Source: Pseudomonas sp. PH1b (GTDB taxonomy: Bacteria > Pseudomonadota > Gammaproteobacteria > Pseudomonadales > Pseudomonadaceae). Taken from it: a stretch of DNA of 64,000 nt. Every line of letters begins with the position of its first letter. Position 1 is the first letter of the stretch. Positions 34,159 through 43,110 of the stretch are shown piece by piece. Made by a program: the position numbers and the translations under genes. The DNA lies in NCBI RefSeq assembly GCF_000633395.1, contig NZ_AYMU01000020.1, forward strand, positions 62,001-126,000, in the 5' to 3' direction. Below the pieces are notes generated by a model, which searched no databases, was not told where the DNA came from, and was given only the letters and a program-made list of their open reading frames with translations.

Positions 34159-35457
34159 ATGCCCGAATACGTCAATTGGCTTCGCCACGCGTCTCCCTAT
34201 ATCAACGCCCACCGCGACTGCACCTTCGTGGTCATGCTGCCCGGCGACGGCGTTGAACATCCCAACTTCGGCAACATCGTTCACGACCTGGTGCTGCTCC
34301 ACAGCCTGGGCGTACGCCTGGTGCTGGTGCACGGCTCGCGCCCGCAGATCGAAGCCCGCCTGGCCGCCCGTGGCCTGACGCCGCATTACCACCACGGCCT
34401 GCGGATCACCGACGCCGCGACCCTGGAGTGCGTGATCGACGCCGTTGGCCAGCTGCGCATTGCCATCGAGGCGCGGCTGTCCATGGACATGGCCTCTTCG
34501 CCGATGCAGGGCTCGCGGTTGCGGGTGGCCAGCGGCAACCTGGTCACCGCCCGCCCGATTGGCGTGCTGGAAGGCGTCGACTATCACCACACCGGCGAAG
34601 TGCGTCGGGTCGATCGCAAGGGCATCAACCGCCTGCTGGACGAGCGCTCCATCGTGTTGCTGTCGCCCCTGGGCTATTCGCCCACCGGCGAGACCTTCAA
34701 CCTGGCCTGTGAAGACGTGGCCACCCGCGCGGCCATCGACCTGGGGGCCGACAAGCTGTTGCTGTTCGGCGCCGACCTGGGGCTGCTGGACGAAAATGGC
34801 AAGCTGGTGCGCGAGCTGCGCCCGCAGCAGGTCCCGGCCCACTTGCAGCGTCTGGGCAGCAACTACCAGGCTGAGCTGTTGGATGCAGCGGCCGAGGCGT
34901 GCCGCGGCGGGGTCGGACGCAGCCATATCGTCAGCTATGCCGAGGACGGCGCCTTGCTCACCGAACTCTTCACCCGCGACGGCGGCGGCACCCTGGTGGC
35001 CCAGGAGCAGTTCGAGCGGGTGCGCGAGGCGGCGATCGAGGATGTGGGCGGCTTGCTGGACCTGATCAGCCCGCTGGAAGAGCAGGGCATCCTGGTGCGG
35101 CGTTCCCGCGAGGTGCTGGAGCGCGAGATCGAGCAGTTCAGCGTGGTGGAGCGCGAGGGCATGATCATCGCCTGTGCGGCCCTGTACCAGATTGCCGATT
35201 CCGATGCCGGCGAGCTGGCGTGCCTGGCGGTGAACCCCGAGTACCGCCATGGCAAGCGCGGCGACGAACTGCTGGAAAGGATCGAGGCCCGCGCTCGGGC
35301 CCAGGGCCTGAAGACCCTGTTCGTCCTCACCACCCGTACCGCTCACTGGTTCCGCGAGCGTGGTTTCGTGCCCAGCAGTGTCGAGCGCCTGCCATCGGCC
35401 CGGGCCTCGCTGTACAACTACCAGCGCAATTCGAAGATCTTCGAAAAAGCCCTCTGA
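34159..35457 (+). CDS. argA: Amino-acid N-acetyltransferase (N-acetylglutamate synthase)
   Basis: The first enzyme of arginine synthesis, in Pseudomonas mainly anaplerotic to the ArgJ cycle. The 432-residue protein combines an amino acid kinase-like domain (about 20-285; LVLVHGSRPQIEARL) that binds arginine for feedback inhibition and a C-terminal GNAT domain (from about 290; CLAVNPEYRHGKRGDELL is the acetyl-CoA loop). The first residues MPEYVNWLRHASPYINAHRD are the helix through which ArgA hexamers form. The ribosome site is weak and lies within the arm that may pair with the upstream mini-ORF. Confidence 0.95.
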   Translation: MPEYVNWLRHASPYINAHRDCTFVVMLPGDGVEHPNFGNIVHDLVLLHSLGVRLVLVHGSRPQIEARLAARGLTPHYHHGLRITDAATLECVIDAVGQLRIAIEARLSMDMASSPMQGSRLRVASGNLVTARPIGVLEGVDYHHTGEVRRVDRKGINRLLDERSIVLLSPLGYSPTGETFNLACEDVATRAAIDLGADKLLLFGADLGLLDENGKLVRELRPQQVPAHLQRLGSNYQAELLDAAAEACRGGVGRSHIVSYAEDGALLTELFTRDGGGTLVAQEQFERVREAAIEDVGGLLDLISPLEEQGILVRRSREVLEREIEQFSVVEREGMIIACAALYQIADSDAGELACLAVNPEYRHGKRGDELLERIEARARAQGLKTLFVLTTRTAHWFRERGFVPSSVERLPSARASLYNYQRNSKIFEKAL

Positions 35458-35959
35458 GCCCGCCTCTTTGCACAACTAGCCGCCACGGCCCGATCAATCG
35501 ATCGAACCGCGGCGGCCAGCTGCACATGTCAGAAAAATTTCATTTCGATACAAAAACTGTAACAAATTGACGGGAGGATAGGCTCTTAGCCATGATTGCG
35601 TCGCTTTTTTGATCCTGAATGACGTTTTGCGCTTGTACACGCAGGGGATCTTGGGGGCTGAGCCAGGGGAATATCTTTCAGAAATAAGCTTGCAAGCGTC
35701 TACGCTGCATCTCTTGTCGGGAGAGTGGCGAGCTTTATTCCTGAAAGGTATGAAAAAGAATTAAACAATTCTTTTTGGGTTTATGAGTAATTCATTACCC
35801 TGCATGGACCAAATAACTGCGATTAGACCATGGTCGTAGACACAGATCGTTACGATTGACTTATCGGTCACGGTCTGGCGCTAATCGCGCATCTGTGGCA
35901 CCCGGGCATTCGATCCGGGGCCAGGAACCACAAAAATTAGAAAACGAGAGGAGCGATAC
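35458..35959. other. 502-base intergenic region between argA and the porin
   Basis: No convincing gene. It holds a GC-rich dyad right after argA (CCGCCACGG against CCGCGGCGG around GATCAATCGATC, about 35481-35516), which may end the argA transcript, and a perfect AT-rich palindrome AAAAAGAATT-AAAC-AATTCTTTTT at 35753-35776. A 14-codon ORF at 35527-35571 has no good ribosome site. A promoter for the porin is listed separately. Confidence 0.5.
35856..35885 (+). promoter_or_regulatory. Predicted sigma-70 promoter of the porin gene
   Basis: TTGACT (35856-35861) and GCTAAT (35880-35885) are separated by 18 bases, 75 bases before the porin ATG. The -35 is strong and the -10 moderate. Confidence 0.45.
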
Positions 35960-37357
35960 ATGAACAAGTCCACCTTGGCCCTGGCTGTGGCCGTAGGGGT
36001 TTTGGCGCAGCAGGCAGGCGCCGCGGGTTTTGTCGAAGACAGCAAAGCTACCTTGGGGCTGCGTAACTTCTACATCAATACCGACAACCGCGACGGCGAT
36101 ACCAAAGCCGCGAAGGCCCAGAGCAAGCAGGAAGAATGGGGCCAAGGCTTCATTTTCAACTTCACCTCTGGCTACACCGAAGGCACCGTAGGTTTTGGCC
36201 TGGACGCAATCGGCCTGCTGGGCGTGCGTCTGGATTCCGGCGGCGGCACCAACGGCGCGAGCACCACTTCTTCCGGTGGCACTGTTTTCCCGACTCACTC
36301 CTCCAGCGGCAAGAACGCTCAAGCGGTGAACGATTATTCCAGCCTGGGTCTGACCGGCAAGGTCAAGGTTTCCCAGACCGAGCTGAAAATCGGCACCCTG
36401 ATGCCTAACAACCCGGTGATCAAGTACAACGATGGTCGTCTGCTGCCACAAACCTTCCAGGGTGGCCAGATCACTTCCAACGAGATCAAGGACCTGACCC
36501 TGACTGCAGGTCAGATCGAGCACGCCAAGGGCCGTAACTCGAGCAACAACGAAGGTCTGTCCATCGCTGGAGCCAACGCCGGCTCCAACTATGATGCCGG
36601 CAAGTTCAGCAACAAGTTCTACTACGGTGGTGCGGACTACAAGATCACCAAGGATCTGACCGCTTCGTACTACTACGGCGAGCTGAAGGACTTCTACTCG
36701 CAGAACTTCCTGGGCCTGGTGCACAACTGGTCCATCGGTCCTGGCGTGCTGAAAAGTGACCTGCGCTACTACCGCAGCCGTGACAACGGTTCCAACGGCG
36801 ACACCGCTGCCTACTACACCACCGGCTACTACCCGGACAAAGGCCTGTCGGCAATCACCAAAGGCAAGGTCGACAACAACCTGTACAGCTACCTGGCCCT
36901 GTACTCGGTTGAAGGCCACACCTTCGGTGGCGGCTACCAGTACAGCAACGGTGATAGCGATTTCCCTTGGTTGAACCAGGGTGACGGCTCGTCCAACAGC
37001 ACCATTACCGACATGCAGATCCAGAAGTTCGCCCGTGCTGGCGAGCGTACCTGGCAGGCTCGCTACGCCTATGACTTCGCCAAGGTCGGTGTGCCTGGCC
37101 TGACCGCCGGTATCATCTACCTGCGTGGCAACAACATCGACACAGCCGGTAAAGTTGGCGCTGCGCAGAAAACCACTCTGGGCACTGGTGGCACTGAGTG
37201 GGAACGTGACCTGACCCTGTCCTACGTGGTTCCGCAAGGCCCACTGAAGAACCTGGGTCTGACCTGGAAAAACGCCATGTGGCGTAACGACATTCCGGGC
37301 CAGCGCGACCAGGACGAAAACCGCCTGATCGTCAGCTATTCGATCCCGCTGAAGTAA
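35960..37357 (+). CDS. OprD-family outer membrane porin
   Basis: A 465-residue outer membrane protein. The signal peptide runs to AGAA (about residue 22), followed by GFVEDSKATLGLRNFYINTD, the standard OprD-family opening, many alternating beta strands, and an end in aromatic/hydrophobic residues (NRLIVSYSIPLK). OprD-family channels admit specific amino acids, peptides or organic acids. GAGAGGAG lies upstream of the ATG. Neighbours are the lsfA and ssu genes, so uptake of sulfonates or other organosulfur compounds is a reasonable guess but not shown. Confidence 0.92.
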   Translation: MNKSTLALAVAVGVLAQQAGAAGFVEDSKATLGLRNFYINTDNRDGDTKAAKAQSKQEEWGQGFIFNFTSGYTEGTVGFGLDAIGLLGVRLDSGGGTNGASTTSSGGTVFPTHSSSGKNAQAVNDYSSLGLTGKVKVSQTELKIGTLMPNNPVIKYNDGRLLPQTFQGGQITSNEIKDLTLTAGQIEHAKGRNSSNNEGLSIAGANAGSNYDAGKFSNKFYYGGADYKITKDLTASYYYGELKDFYSQNFLGLVHNWSIGPGVLKSDLRYYRSRDNGSNGDTAAYYTTGYYPDKGLSAITKGKVDNNLYSYLALYSVEGHTFGGGYQYSNGDSDFPWLNQGDGSSNSTITDMQIQKFARAGERTWQARYAYDFAKVGVPGLTAGIIYLRGNNIDTAGKVGAAQKTTLGTGGTEWERDLTLSYVVPQGPLKNLGLTWKNAMWRNDIPGQRDQDENRLIVSYSIPLK

Positions 37358-37369
37358 TTGCGGTTGAAG

Positions 37370-37396
37370 CCTCGCCCGGCGCAATGCCGGGCGAGG
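37370..37396 (+). terminator. Terminator-like hairpin after the porin gene
   Basis: CCTCGCCCGGC (37370-37380) pairs perfectly with GCCGGGCGAGG (37386-37396), loop GCAAT, 12 bases after the stop codon. The following U-run is short (TGTTGCTT). A further hairpin CCTTCTC/GAGAAGG lies at 37466-37489; the remaining spacer to lsfA is AT-rich and probably holds the lsfA promoter. Confidence 0.7.
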
Positions 37397-37629
37397 TGTT
37401 GCTTCAAGTCAGGCCCACCCCCGTGAGCCCTTCCTGAGTCCCCCTCTTTTTACAGCTACTCAAGGCCTTCTCGAACCTTGTTGAGAAGGGTGGTCTTCCT
37501 GTGTCCGATGGTCCAGTGAAGAGATTTTTAATATTCAATTAAGTTATTAATAAATCGATATATATTCTTTTTAAATAGTCTCCCGTGCAGGCAGAGTAGC
37601 TCCATAACGCACTCACAGGAGCAGCACCC

Positions 37630-38268
37630 ATGAGCCTCAGACTGGGCGACATCGCCCCCGACTTCGAACAGGATTCCAGTGCCGGCAAGATTCGTTTCCA
37701 CGAGTGGCTGGGCGACAGCTGGGGCGTGCTGTTTTCCCATCCGGCGGATTTCACCCCGGTGTGCACCACCGAGCTGGGGTTCACTGCCAAGCTCAAGGAC
37801 GAGTTCGCCCAGCGTTCAGTGAAGGCCATTGCCCTGTCGGTGGACCCGGTGGACTCCCATCACCGCTGGATCGAGGACATCAACGAAACCCAGCACACGG
37901 TCGTCAACTTCCCGATCCTGGCGGATGCCGATCGCAAGGTCTCGGACCTCTACGACCTGATCCACCCCAATGCCAGCGACACCTTGACCGTGCGTTCGCT
38001 GTTCGTCATCGACCCGAACAAGAAGATTCGCCTGACCATCACCTACCCGGCCAGCACCGGGCGCAACTTCAACGAAATCCTCCGGGTGATCGATTCACTG
38101 CAACTCACCGACAACTACAAGGTGGCCACCCCGGCCAACTGGCAGGACGGTGACGAGGTGGTGATCGTGCCGTCGCTCAAGGACGAGGAAGAGATCAAGC
38201 GACGCTTTCCCAAGGGGTATCGCGCAGTGAAGCCCTACCTGCGCCTGACCCCGCAACCCAACCGCTGA
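37630..38268 (+). CDS. lsfA: 1-Cys peroxiredoxin LsfA
   Basis: A 212-residue Prx6-type peroxidase. The peroxidatic cysteine is C45 in the motif PVCTTE, and the C-terminal extension (VATPANWQDGDEVVIVPSL) is typical of the 1-Cys group, with no resolving cysteine. LsfA is a sulfate-starvation-induced protein in P. putida and an antioxidant linked to virulence in P. aeruginosa. CAGGAG precedes the ATG. Its own terminator separates it from ssuE, so it is a separate transcript in the same sulfur-scavenging neighbourhood. Confidence 0.92.
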   Translation: MSLRLGDIAPDFEQDSSAGKIRFHEWLGDSWGVLFSHPADFTPVCTTELGFTAKLKDEFAQRSVKAIALSVDPVDSHHRWIEDINETQHTVVNFPILADADRKVSDLYDLIHPNASDTLTVRSLFVIDPNKKIRLTITYPASTGRNFNEILRVIDSLQLTDNYKVATPANWQDGDEVVIVPSLKDEEEIKRRFPKGYRAVKPYLRLTPQPNR

Positions 38269-38280
38269 CCCACTAACCGC

Positions 38281-38363
38281 TGTAGGAGCCGGCTTGCCGG
38301 CGAAGGCGGTGGTGAGGCCGGTTCAAGTTTCGCGGACCCTTTCGCGGGCAAGCCCGCTCCTAC
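38281..38363. repeat. Paired REP sequences (REPIN)
   Basis: TGTAGGAGCCGGCTTGCCGG opens the element and the facing arm TTCGCGGGCAAGCCCGCTCC closes it before TAC at 38361-38363. Arms and spacing closely resemble the pair at 3477-3556. It begins 12 bases after lsfA. Confidence 0.85.
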
Positions 38364-38403
38364 GCAGCACGCAGGAGTAACAGATCCACAAGGCAGGGGA
38401 TTT

Positions 38404-38430
38404 GGGCCGTTTCGACGGCCTATTTTTTTG
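38404..38430 (+). terminator. Intrinsic terminator downstream of lsfA
   Basis: GGCCGT-TTCG-ACGGCC forms a compact stem with a stable tetraloop followed by TATTTTTTT. The AT-rich stretch that follows (38430-38520) contains a palindromic CATATGCATATATG-like region and is the likely ssu promoter. Confidence 0.85.
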
Positions 38431-38579
38431 CCTGTCGTCCAGGGATTTGCATATGCATATATGGAATAAACAAATGAATAAATAAGATTTATGGATATAA
38501 AAATAGGCTGTTAATGTCTGTTCAGTCCGGCGAGATCGCATCCCGCGAATCGCTCTCTTTCGTTCAAGGAATTCCCTGC

Positions 38580-39173
38580 ATGCTGGTGGTCTCTCTCGGT
38601 GGCAGTCCCAGCCAACGCTCCCGTTCCGGGGTGCTGCTGGAGTTGTCCAAGCGCTGGTTACAGCAGCAAGGCGTGGAAGTGGTCGGTTACCAGGTCCGGG
38701 ACTTCCCGGCCGAGGATCTGCTTCACGCACGCTTCGACAGCCCCAAGGTCATCGACCTGCTGCAACAGATCGAACAGGCCGATGGCCTGCTGATCGCTAC
38801 GCCGGTCTACAAGGCATCGTTCTCCGGCGCCCTGAAAACCCTGCTCGACCTGCTGCCGGAGCGCGCCCTGAGCCACAAGGTGGTGCTGCCCATGGCCACC
38901 GGCGGCAGCATTGCCCACATGCTGGCGGTGGATTACGCCCTGAAGCCGGTGCTGTCGGCGCTCAAGGCCCAGGAGATGCTCCAGGGCATCTTTGCCGAAG
39001 ACAGCCAGATCGCCTACGGCGAGGGCAGCGCCCAGCCACAGTTGGCCCCAGCCCTGGAGCAGCGCCTGCACGAGGCCCTGGAGCAGTTTCACAGCGCCCT
39101 GGCCCGTCGTCCCAAGCCGCTGGATCCGAACCTGCTCAATGAACGCCTGTTGAGTGCTCGCTGGAGCATTTGA
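38580..39173 (+). CDS. ssuE: NAD(P)H-dependent FMN reductase SsuE
   Basis: SsuE supplies reduced FMN to the SsuD monooxygenase. The 197-residue flavodoxin-like protein opens MLVVSLGGSPSQRSRSG, the phosphate-binding loop for FMN, and contains the TPVYKASFSGALKTLLDLLP block typical of the family. I chose the ATG at 38580 because it places the FMN loop at residues 7-15 as in known SsuE; AAGGA lies upstream. It leads the ssuEADCBF operon, with 88 bases and a small hairpin before ssuA. Confidence 0.92.
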   Translation: MLVVSLGGSPSQRSRSGVLLELSKRWLQQQGVEVVGYQVRDFPAEDLLHARFDSPKVIDLLQQIEQADGLLIATPVYKASFSGALKTLLDLLPERALSHKVVLPMATGGSIAHMLAVDYALKPVLSALKAQEMLQGIFAEDSQIAYGEGSAQPQLAPALEQRLHEALEQFHSALARRPKPLDPNLLNERLLSARWSI

Positions 39174-39261
39174 GCTTCACCCTGATTGAAACACTCGCCT
39201 TACTCGCCCGCCAACGGGCAAGCAGGTGCAGCCACAACCCCACAGCAAAAAGGAGAGCGCC

Positions 39262-40227
39262 ATGCGCCCTGTCATTTTGCGTCGCGGTCTGGTCGCTCTG
39301 TTTGCTGCGGCTGTGTCCTTCGGCGCCATTGTTCAAGCTCAAGCCGACACCTTGCGTATCGGTTATCAGAAATACGGCACCCTGGTGTTGCTCAAGGCGC
39401 GGGGTTCGCTGGAGAAACGCCTGGCGCAGCAAGGTGTCGACGTGCAATGGACCGAGTTCCCCGGCGGCCCGCAACTGCTGGAAGGGCTCAATGTCGGCTC
39501 CATCGATTTCGGTGTGACCGGCGAGACACCACCGGTGTTCGCCCAGGCTGCCGGCGCCGACCTGCTCTATGTGGCCTATGAGCCACCGGCTCCCCACAGC
39601 GAAGCGATCCTGGTGCCCAAGGACTCGCCAATCAAGACGGTGCAGGACCTCAAGGGCAAGAAGGTGGTGCTGAACAAGGGCTCCAACGTCCACTACCTGC
39701 TGGTTCGCGCCCTGGAAGACGCCGGCCTCAAGTACAGCGACATCCAGACCGTGTTCCTGCCTCCGGCCGATGCCCGCGCCGCGTTCGAGCGTGGCAGTGT
39801 CGATGCCTGGGTGATCTGGGACCCCTACCAGGCGGCCGCCGAGCAGCAACTGCAGGCGCGCACCCTGCGTGACGGCAGCGGCATTGTCGACAACCACCAG
39901 TTCTACCTGGCGACCAAGCCCTACACCCAACAGCATCCCGAGGTGATCAAGGCCCTGGTGGAGGAGGTGCGGGCGGTAGGCGAGTGGTCCAGGGCCAATC
40001 CGCAGGAGGTCACCGAACAGGTGGCGCCGCTGCTGGGCTTGTCCACCGATATCACCCTGACTTCGGTCAAGCGCCAGGGCTATGGCGCAGGCTTCCTGAC
40101 CCCGGAAGTCATCGCCGCACAGCAGAAGATCGCCGACAGCTTCTATCAGCTCAAGCTGATTCCCAAGCCGCTGCGCATTGCCGATGTGATCTGGACACCG
40201 ACCGCCACCGTGGCCAAAGCGCCGTAA
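39262..40227 (+). CDS. ssuA: Aliphatic sulfonate-binding periplasmic protein SsuA
   Basis: A 321-residue solute-binding protein. A signal peptide ends near VQAQA (residue 26), then LRIGYQKYGTLVLLKARGSL, the standard SsuA opening. Other family landmarks are LNVGSIDFGVTGETPP and GSVDAWVIWDPY. An excellent AAAAAGGAG stands eight bases before the ATG at 39262. SsuA delivers alkanesulfonates to SsuBC. Confidence 0.95.
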   Translation: MRPVILRRGLVALFAAAVSFGAIVQAQADTLRIGYQKYGTLVLLKARGSLEKRLAQQGVDVQWTEFPGGPQLLEGLNVGSIDFGVTGETPPVFAQAAGADLLYVAYEPPAPHSEAILVPKDSPIKTVQDLKGKKVVLNKGSNVHYLLVRALEDAGLKYSDIQTVFLPPADARAAFERGSVDAWVIWDPYQAAAEQQLQARTLRDGSGIVDNHQFYLATKPYTQQHPEVIKALVEEVRAVGEWSRANPQEVTEQVAPLLGLSTDITLTSVKRQGYGAGFLTPEVIAAQQKIADSFYQLKLIPKPLRIADVIWTPTATVAKAP

Positions 40228-40251
40228 TTCGACCCCTTAGGAGACCACTCC

Positions 40252-41400
40252 ATGAGCCTCAACATCTTCTGGTTCCTGCCCACCCACGGCGACGGCCATT
40301 ACCTTGGCACCGCCGAAGGCGCTCGCGCCGTCGACCATGGTTACCTGCAGCAGATTGCCCAGGCGGCCGATCGGCTCGGCTTTGGCGGCGTGCTGATTCC
40401 CACCGGGCGTTCCTGCGAGGATTCCTGGCTGGTGGCGGCCTCGTTGATTCCGGTGACCCAGCGCCTGAAGTTCCTGGTGGCCCTGCGCCCGGGGATCATT
40501 TCCCCGACGGTGGCGGCGCGTCAGGCGGCGACCCTGGATCGGCTGTCTGGCGGCCGGGCGCTGTTCAACCTGGTGACCGGTGGCGATCCGGACGAACTGG
40601 CCGGCGATGGCCTGTTCCTCGACCATGAAGAGCGCTACCAGGCTTCAGTGGAGTTCACCCGTATCTGGCGCCGGGTATTGGAAGGCGAAACCGTGGATTA
40701 CGACGGCCAGCACATCAGCGTGAAGGGCGCCAAGCTGCTCTATCCGCCGCTGCAGCAACCCCGCCCGCCGCTGTATTTCGGCGGTTCCTCGGAAGCGGCC
40801 CAGGACCTGGCGGCCGAGCAGGTGGAGATGGTTCTGACCTGGGGCGAGCCGCCGGCCGCCGTGGCCGAGAAGATCCAGCAGGTGCGAGACAAGGCCGCCA
40901 AGCTTGGGCGCACTGTGCGCTTCGGCATTCGCCTGCACGTGATCGTGCGGGAAACCAATGCCGAGGCCTGGCAGGCCGCCGAACGCCTGATCTCCCACCT
41001 GGACGATGACACCATTGCCCGGGCCCAGGCGTCCCTGGCGCGCTTCGACTCCGTGGGCCAGCAGCGCATGGCGGCCCTGCACGGTGGCCGCCGCGACAGG
41101 CTGGAAGTCAGCCCCAATCTGTGGGCCGGCGTCGGCCTGGTGCGTGGTGGTGCCGGCACCGCCCTGGTGGGCGATGGCCCTACCGTGGCGGCGCGGATGC
41201 AGGAATACGCGGACCTGGGCATCGATACCTTCATCTTCTCCGGTTATCCACACCTGGAAGAATCCTATCGGGTGGCGGAACTGCTGTTCCCGCACCTGGA
41301 CATCGAGCGGCCCAAGCTGCCCGAGACCGCAGGTTATGTCAGCCCGTTCGGAGAGATGGTCGCCAATGACATCATTCCCAAAGCCGCGTCCCAGAGCTGA
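40252..41400 (+). CDS. ssuD: FMNH2-dependent alkanesulfonate monooxygenase SsuD
   Basis: The 382-residue luciferase-like TIM-barrel enzyme desulfonates C2 and longer alkanesulfonates to aldehydes and sulfite with O2 and FMNH2 from SsuE. Landmarks are NIFWFLPTHGDGHYLG at the start, the catalytic-region cysteine in PTGRSCEDSW (C54 equivalent) and the active-site arginine in the HGGRRDRLEVSPNLWAG loop. It follows ssuA by 24 bases with AGGAG ahead of the ATG. Confidence 0.96.
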   Translation: MSLNIFWFLPTHGDGHYLGTAEGARAVDHGYLQQIAQAADRLGFGGVLIPTGRSCEDSWLVAASLIPVTQRLKFLVALRPGIISPTVAARQAATLDRLSGGRALFNLVTGGDPDELAGDGLFLDHEERYQASVEFTRIWRRVLEGETVDYDGQHISVKGAKLLYPPLQQPRPPLYFGGSSEAAQDLAAEQVEMVLTWGEPPAAVAEKIQQVRDKAAKLGRTVRFGIRLHVIVRETNAEAWQAAERLISHLDDDTIARAQASLARFDSVGQQRMAALHGGRRDRLEVSPNLWAGVGLVRGGAGTALVGDGPTVAARMQEYADLGIDTFIFSGYPHLEESYRVAELLFPHLDIERPKLPETAGYVSPFGEMVANDIIPKAASQS

Positions 41401-41409
41401 GGTGCGGTC

Positions 41410-42198
41410 ATGAATGGACAACGCATAGTGCAGCGGCTGGCGCCCTGGGGGCTGCCGCTGCTACTGCTCGCAGTGTGGCAGTTATCGGTGTCGGCCGGCT
41501 GGTTGTCGACCCGCATCCTGCCGGCTCCCAGTGCAGTGATCGAGGCCGGTGTCAGCCTGGTGCGCAGCGGCGACATCTGGACTCACCTGGCCATCAGCGG
41601 CTGGCGCGCCGGCCTGGGTTTTGTCATCGGTGGCGGCATCGGCCTGGCGCTGGGCTTTATCACCGGCCTGTCGAAGTGGGGCGAGCGGCTGCTGGATAGC
41701 TCGGTGCAGATGATCCGCAATGTGCCGCACCTGGCGCTGATTCCCCTGGTGATCCTGTGGTTCGGCATCGATGAGTCGGCGAAGATTTTCCTGGTGGCCC
41801 TGGGCACGCTGTTCCCGATCTACCTCAACACCTACCACGGCATCCGCAATGTCGACCCGGCGCTGGTGGAGATGGCCCGCAGCTACGGCCTGTCCGGCTT
41901 CGCCCTGTTCCGCCAGGTGATCCTGCCCGGCGCCCTGCCTTCGATCCTGGTGGGGGTGCGCTTTGCCCTGGGCTTCATGTGGCTGACCCTGATCGTCGCC
42001 GAAACCATTTCCGCCAGCTCCGGCATCGGCTACCTGGCAATGAACGCCCGGGAGTTCCTGCAGACCGACGTGGTGGTGCTGGCAATTGTTCTGTACGCGG
42101 TGCTCGGCAAGCTGGCGGACCTGGCCGCGCGTGGCCTGGAGCGGGTCTGGCTGCGCTGGCATCCGGCCTACCAAGTCGCCAAAGGCGGTGCCCAATGA
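41410..42198 (+). CDS. ssuC: Aliphatic sulfonate ABC transporter permease SsuC
   Basis: A 262-residue inner membrane protein with six predicted helices and the EAA loop (MARSYGLSGFALFRQVILPGALPSILVG) for contact with SsuB. It starts nine bases after ssuD and overlaps ssuB by four bases. Confidence 0.95.
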   Translation: MNGQRIVQRLAPWGLPLLLLAVWQLSVSAGWLSTRILPAPSAVIEAGVSLVRSGDIWTHLAISGWRAGLGFVIGGGIGLALGFITGLSKWGERLLDSSVQMIRNVPHLALIPLVILWFGIDESAKIFLVALGTLFPIYLNTYHGIRNVDPALVEMARSYGLSGFALFRQVILPGALPSILVGVRFALGFMWLTLIVAETISASSGIGYLAMNAREFLQTDVVVLAIVLYAVLGKLADLAARGLERVWLRWHPAYQVAKGGAQ

Positions 42199-43001
42199 CG
42201 GCTCAACAACCTCCGCGGCTGCTGCAGGGCATTCCCCTGGCAGTGCGCAAACTGCAAAAGACTTTCGGTTCGCGGCAGGTGCTGCGGGAAATCGACCTGC
42301 ACATTCCCGCCGGCCAGTTCGTGGCGGTGGTAGGGCGCAGCGGCTGCGGCAAAAGTACCTTGCTGCGCCTGCTGGCCGGCCTCGACCAGCCCAGCGCCGG
42401 CGAACTGCTGGCCGGTTCCGCGCCCTTGAGCGCCGCCATTGAAGACACCCGGCTGATGTTCCAGGAAGCGCGCCTGCTGCCCTGGAAAAAGGTCATCGAT
42501 AACGTCGGGCTCGGGCTCAAGGGCAACTGGCGCCCGCAAGCCCTGCAAGCTCTGGAAGCCGTGGGCCTGGCGGACCGCGCCCAGGAATGGCCTGCGGCCC
42601 TGTCCGGTGGGCAGAAGCAGCGCGTGGCCCTGGCCCGCGCCCTGATCCACCAGCCGCGGCTGTTGCTGCTGGACGAGCCGCTGGGGGCGCTGGATGCCCT
42701 GACGCGGATCGAGATGCAGCAGTTGATCGAACGCCTGTGGCAGCAGCATGGCTTCACCGTGCTGCTGGTCACCCACGATGTCAGCGAAGCGGTGGCGATT
42801 GCCGATCGGGTGATCCTGATCGAGGACGGCGAGGTCGGTCTCGACCTGCACGTCGAGCTGCCACGCCCGCGGGTGCGGGGTTCCCATCGCCTGGCGGCGC
42901 TGGAAACCGAAGTCCTCAACCGTGTGCTGTCACTGCCCGGCTCGCCACCGGAACCGGAACCCGTTTCACCCTTGCCCACGCAGCTGCGCTGGGCGCTCTA
43001 G
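42195..43001 (+). CDS. ssuB: Aliphatic sulfonate ABC transporter ATP-binding protein SsuB
   Basis: A 268-residue ATPase with Walker A GRSGCGKST (47-55), Q-loop FQEARLLPW, signature LSGGQKQR, Walker B LLLLDEP and H-loop VTHDV. It belongs to the nitrate/sulfonate/taurine importer group. The ATG at 42195 overlaps the ssuC stop; a longer open frame upstream is a shadow of ssuC. Confidence 0.95.
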   Translation: MTAQQPPRLLQGIPLAVRKLQKTFGSRQVLREIDLHIPAGQFVAVVGRSGCGKSTLLRLLAGLDQPSAGELLAGSAPLSAAIEDTRLMFQEARLLPWKKVIDNVGLGLKGNWRPQALQALEAVGLADRAQEWPAALSGGQKQRVALARALIHQPRLLLLDEPLGALDALTRIEMQQLIERLWQQHGFTVLLVTHDVSEAVAIADRVILIEDGEVGLDLHVELPRPRVRGSHRLAALETEVLNRVLSLPGSPPEPEPVSPLPTQLRWAL

Positions 43002-43018
43002 AGCAGCGGTAAGTTTCC

Positions 43019-43083
43019 AGCTGCAAGCGGCAAGCAAGAGCGTCGTGCTTGTGCTTGCAACTGACGGCTTGAAGCTTGCAGCT
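43019..43083. repeat. REP-like palindrome inside the ssu operon
   Basis: AGCTGCAAGC (43019-43028) and GCTTGCAGCT (43074-43083) are perfect complements, and an inner pair GCAAGCA/TGCTTGC (43030-43036 and 43052-43058) continues the hairpin. The GCTTGCAGCTTGAAGC-type sequence is a common small Pseudomonas repeat. It lies between ssuB and ssuF and may split expression of the last gene from the rest. Confidence 0.75.
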
Positions 43084-43110
43084 CTGTTTTTCGACCTTAG
43101 GAGAAATACC

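Noticed and set aside
35527..35571. Fourteen-codon ORF MSEKFHFDTKTVTN after argA
   Set aside because: No clear ribosome site and no downstream gene to regulate in cis at a sensible distance; it might be a gene remnant, but the sequence is too short to support that.
3475..38363. REP pairs as CRISPR repeats or IS ends
   Set aside because: Each locus has only two facing copies with a short linker, no spacers of constant length, no cas genes and no transposase.
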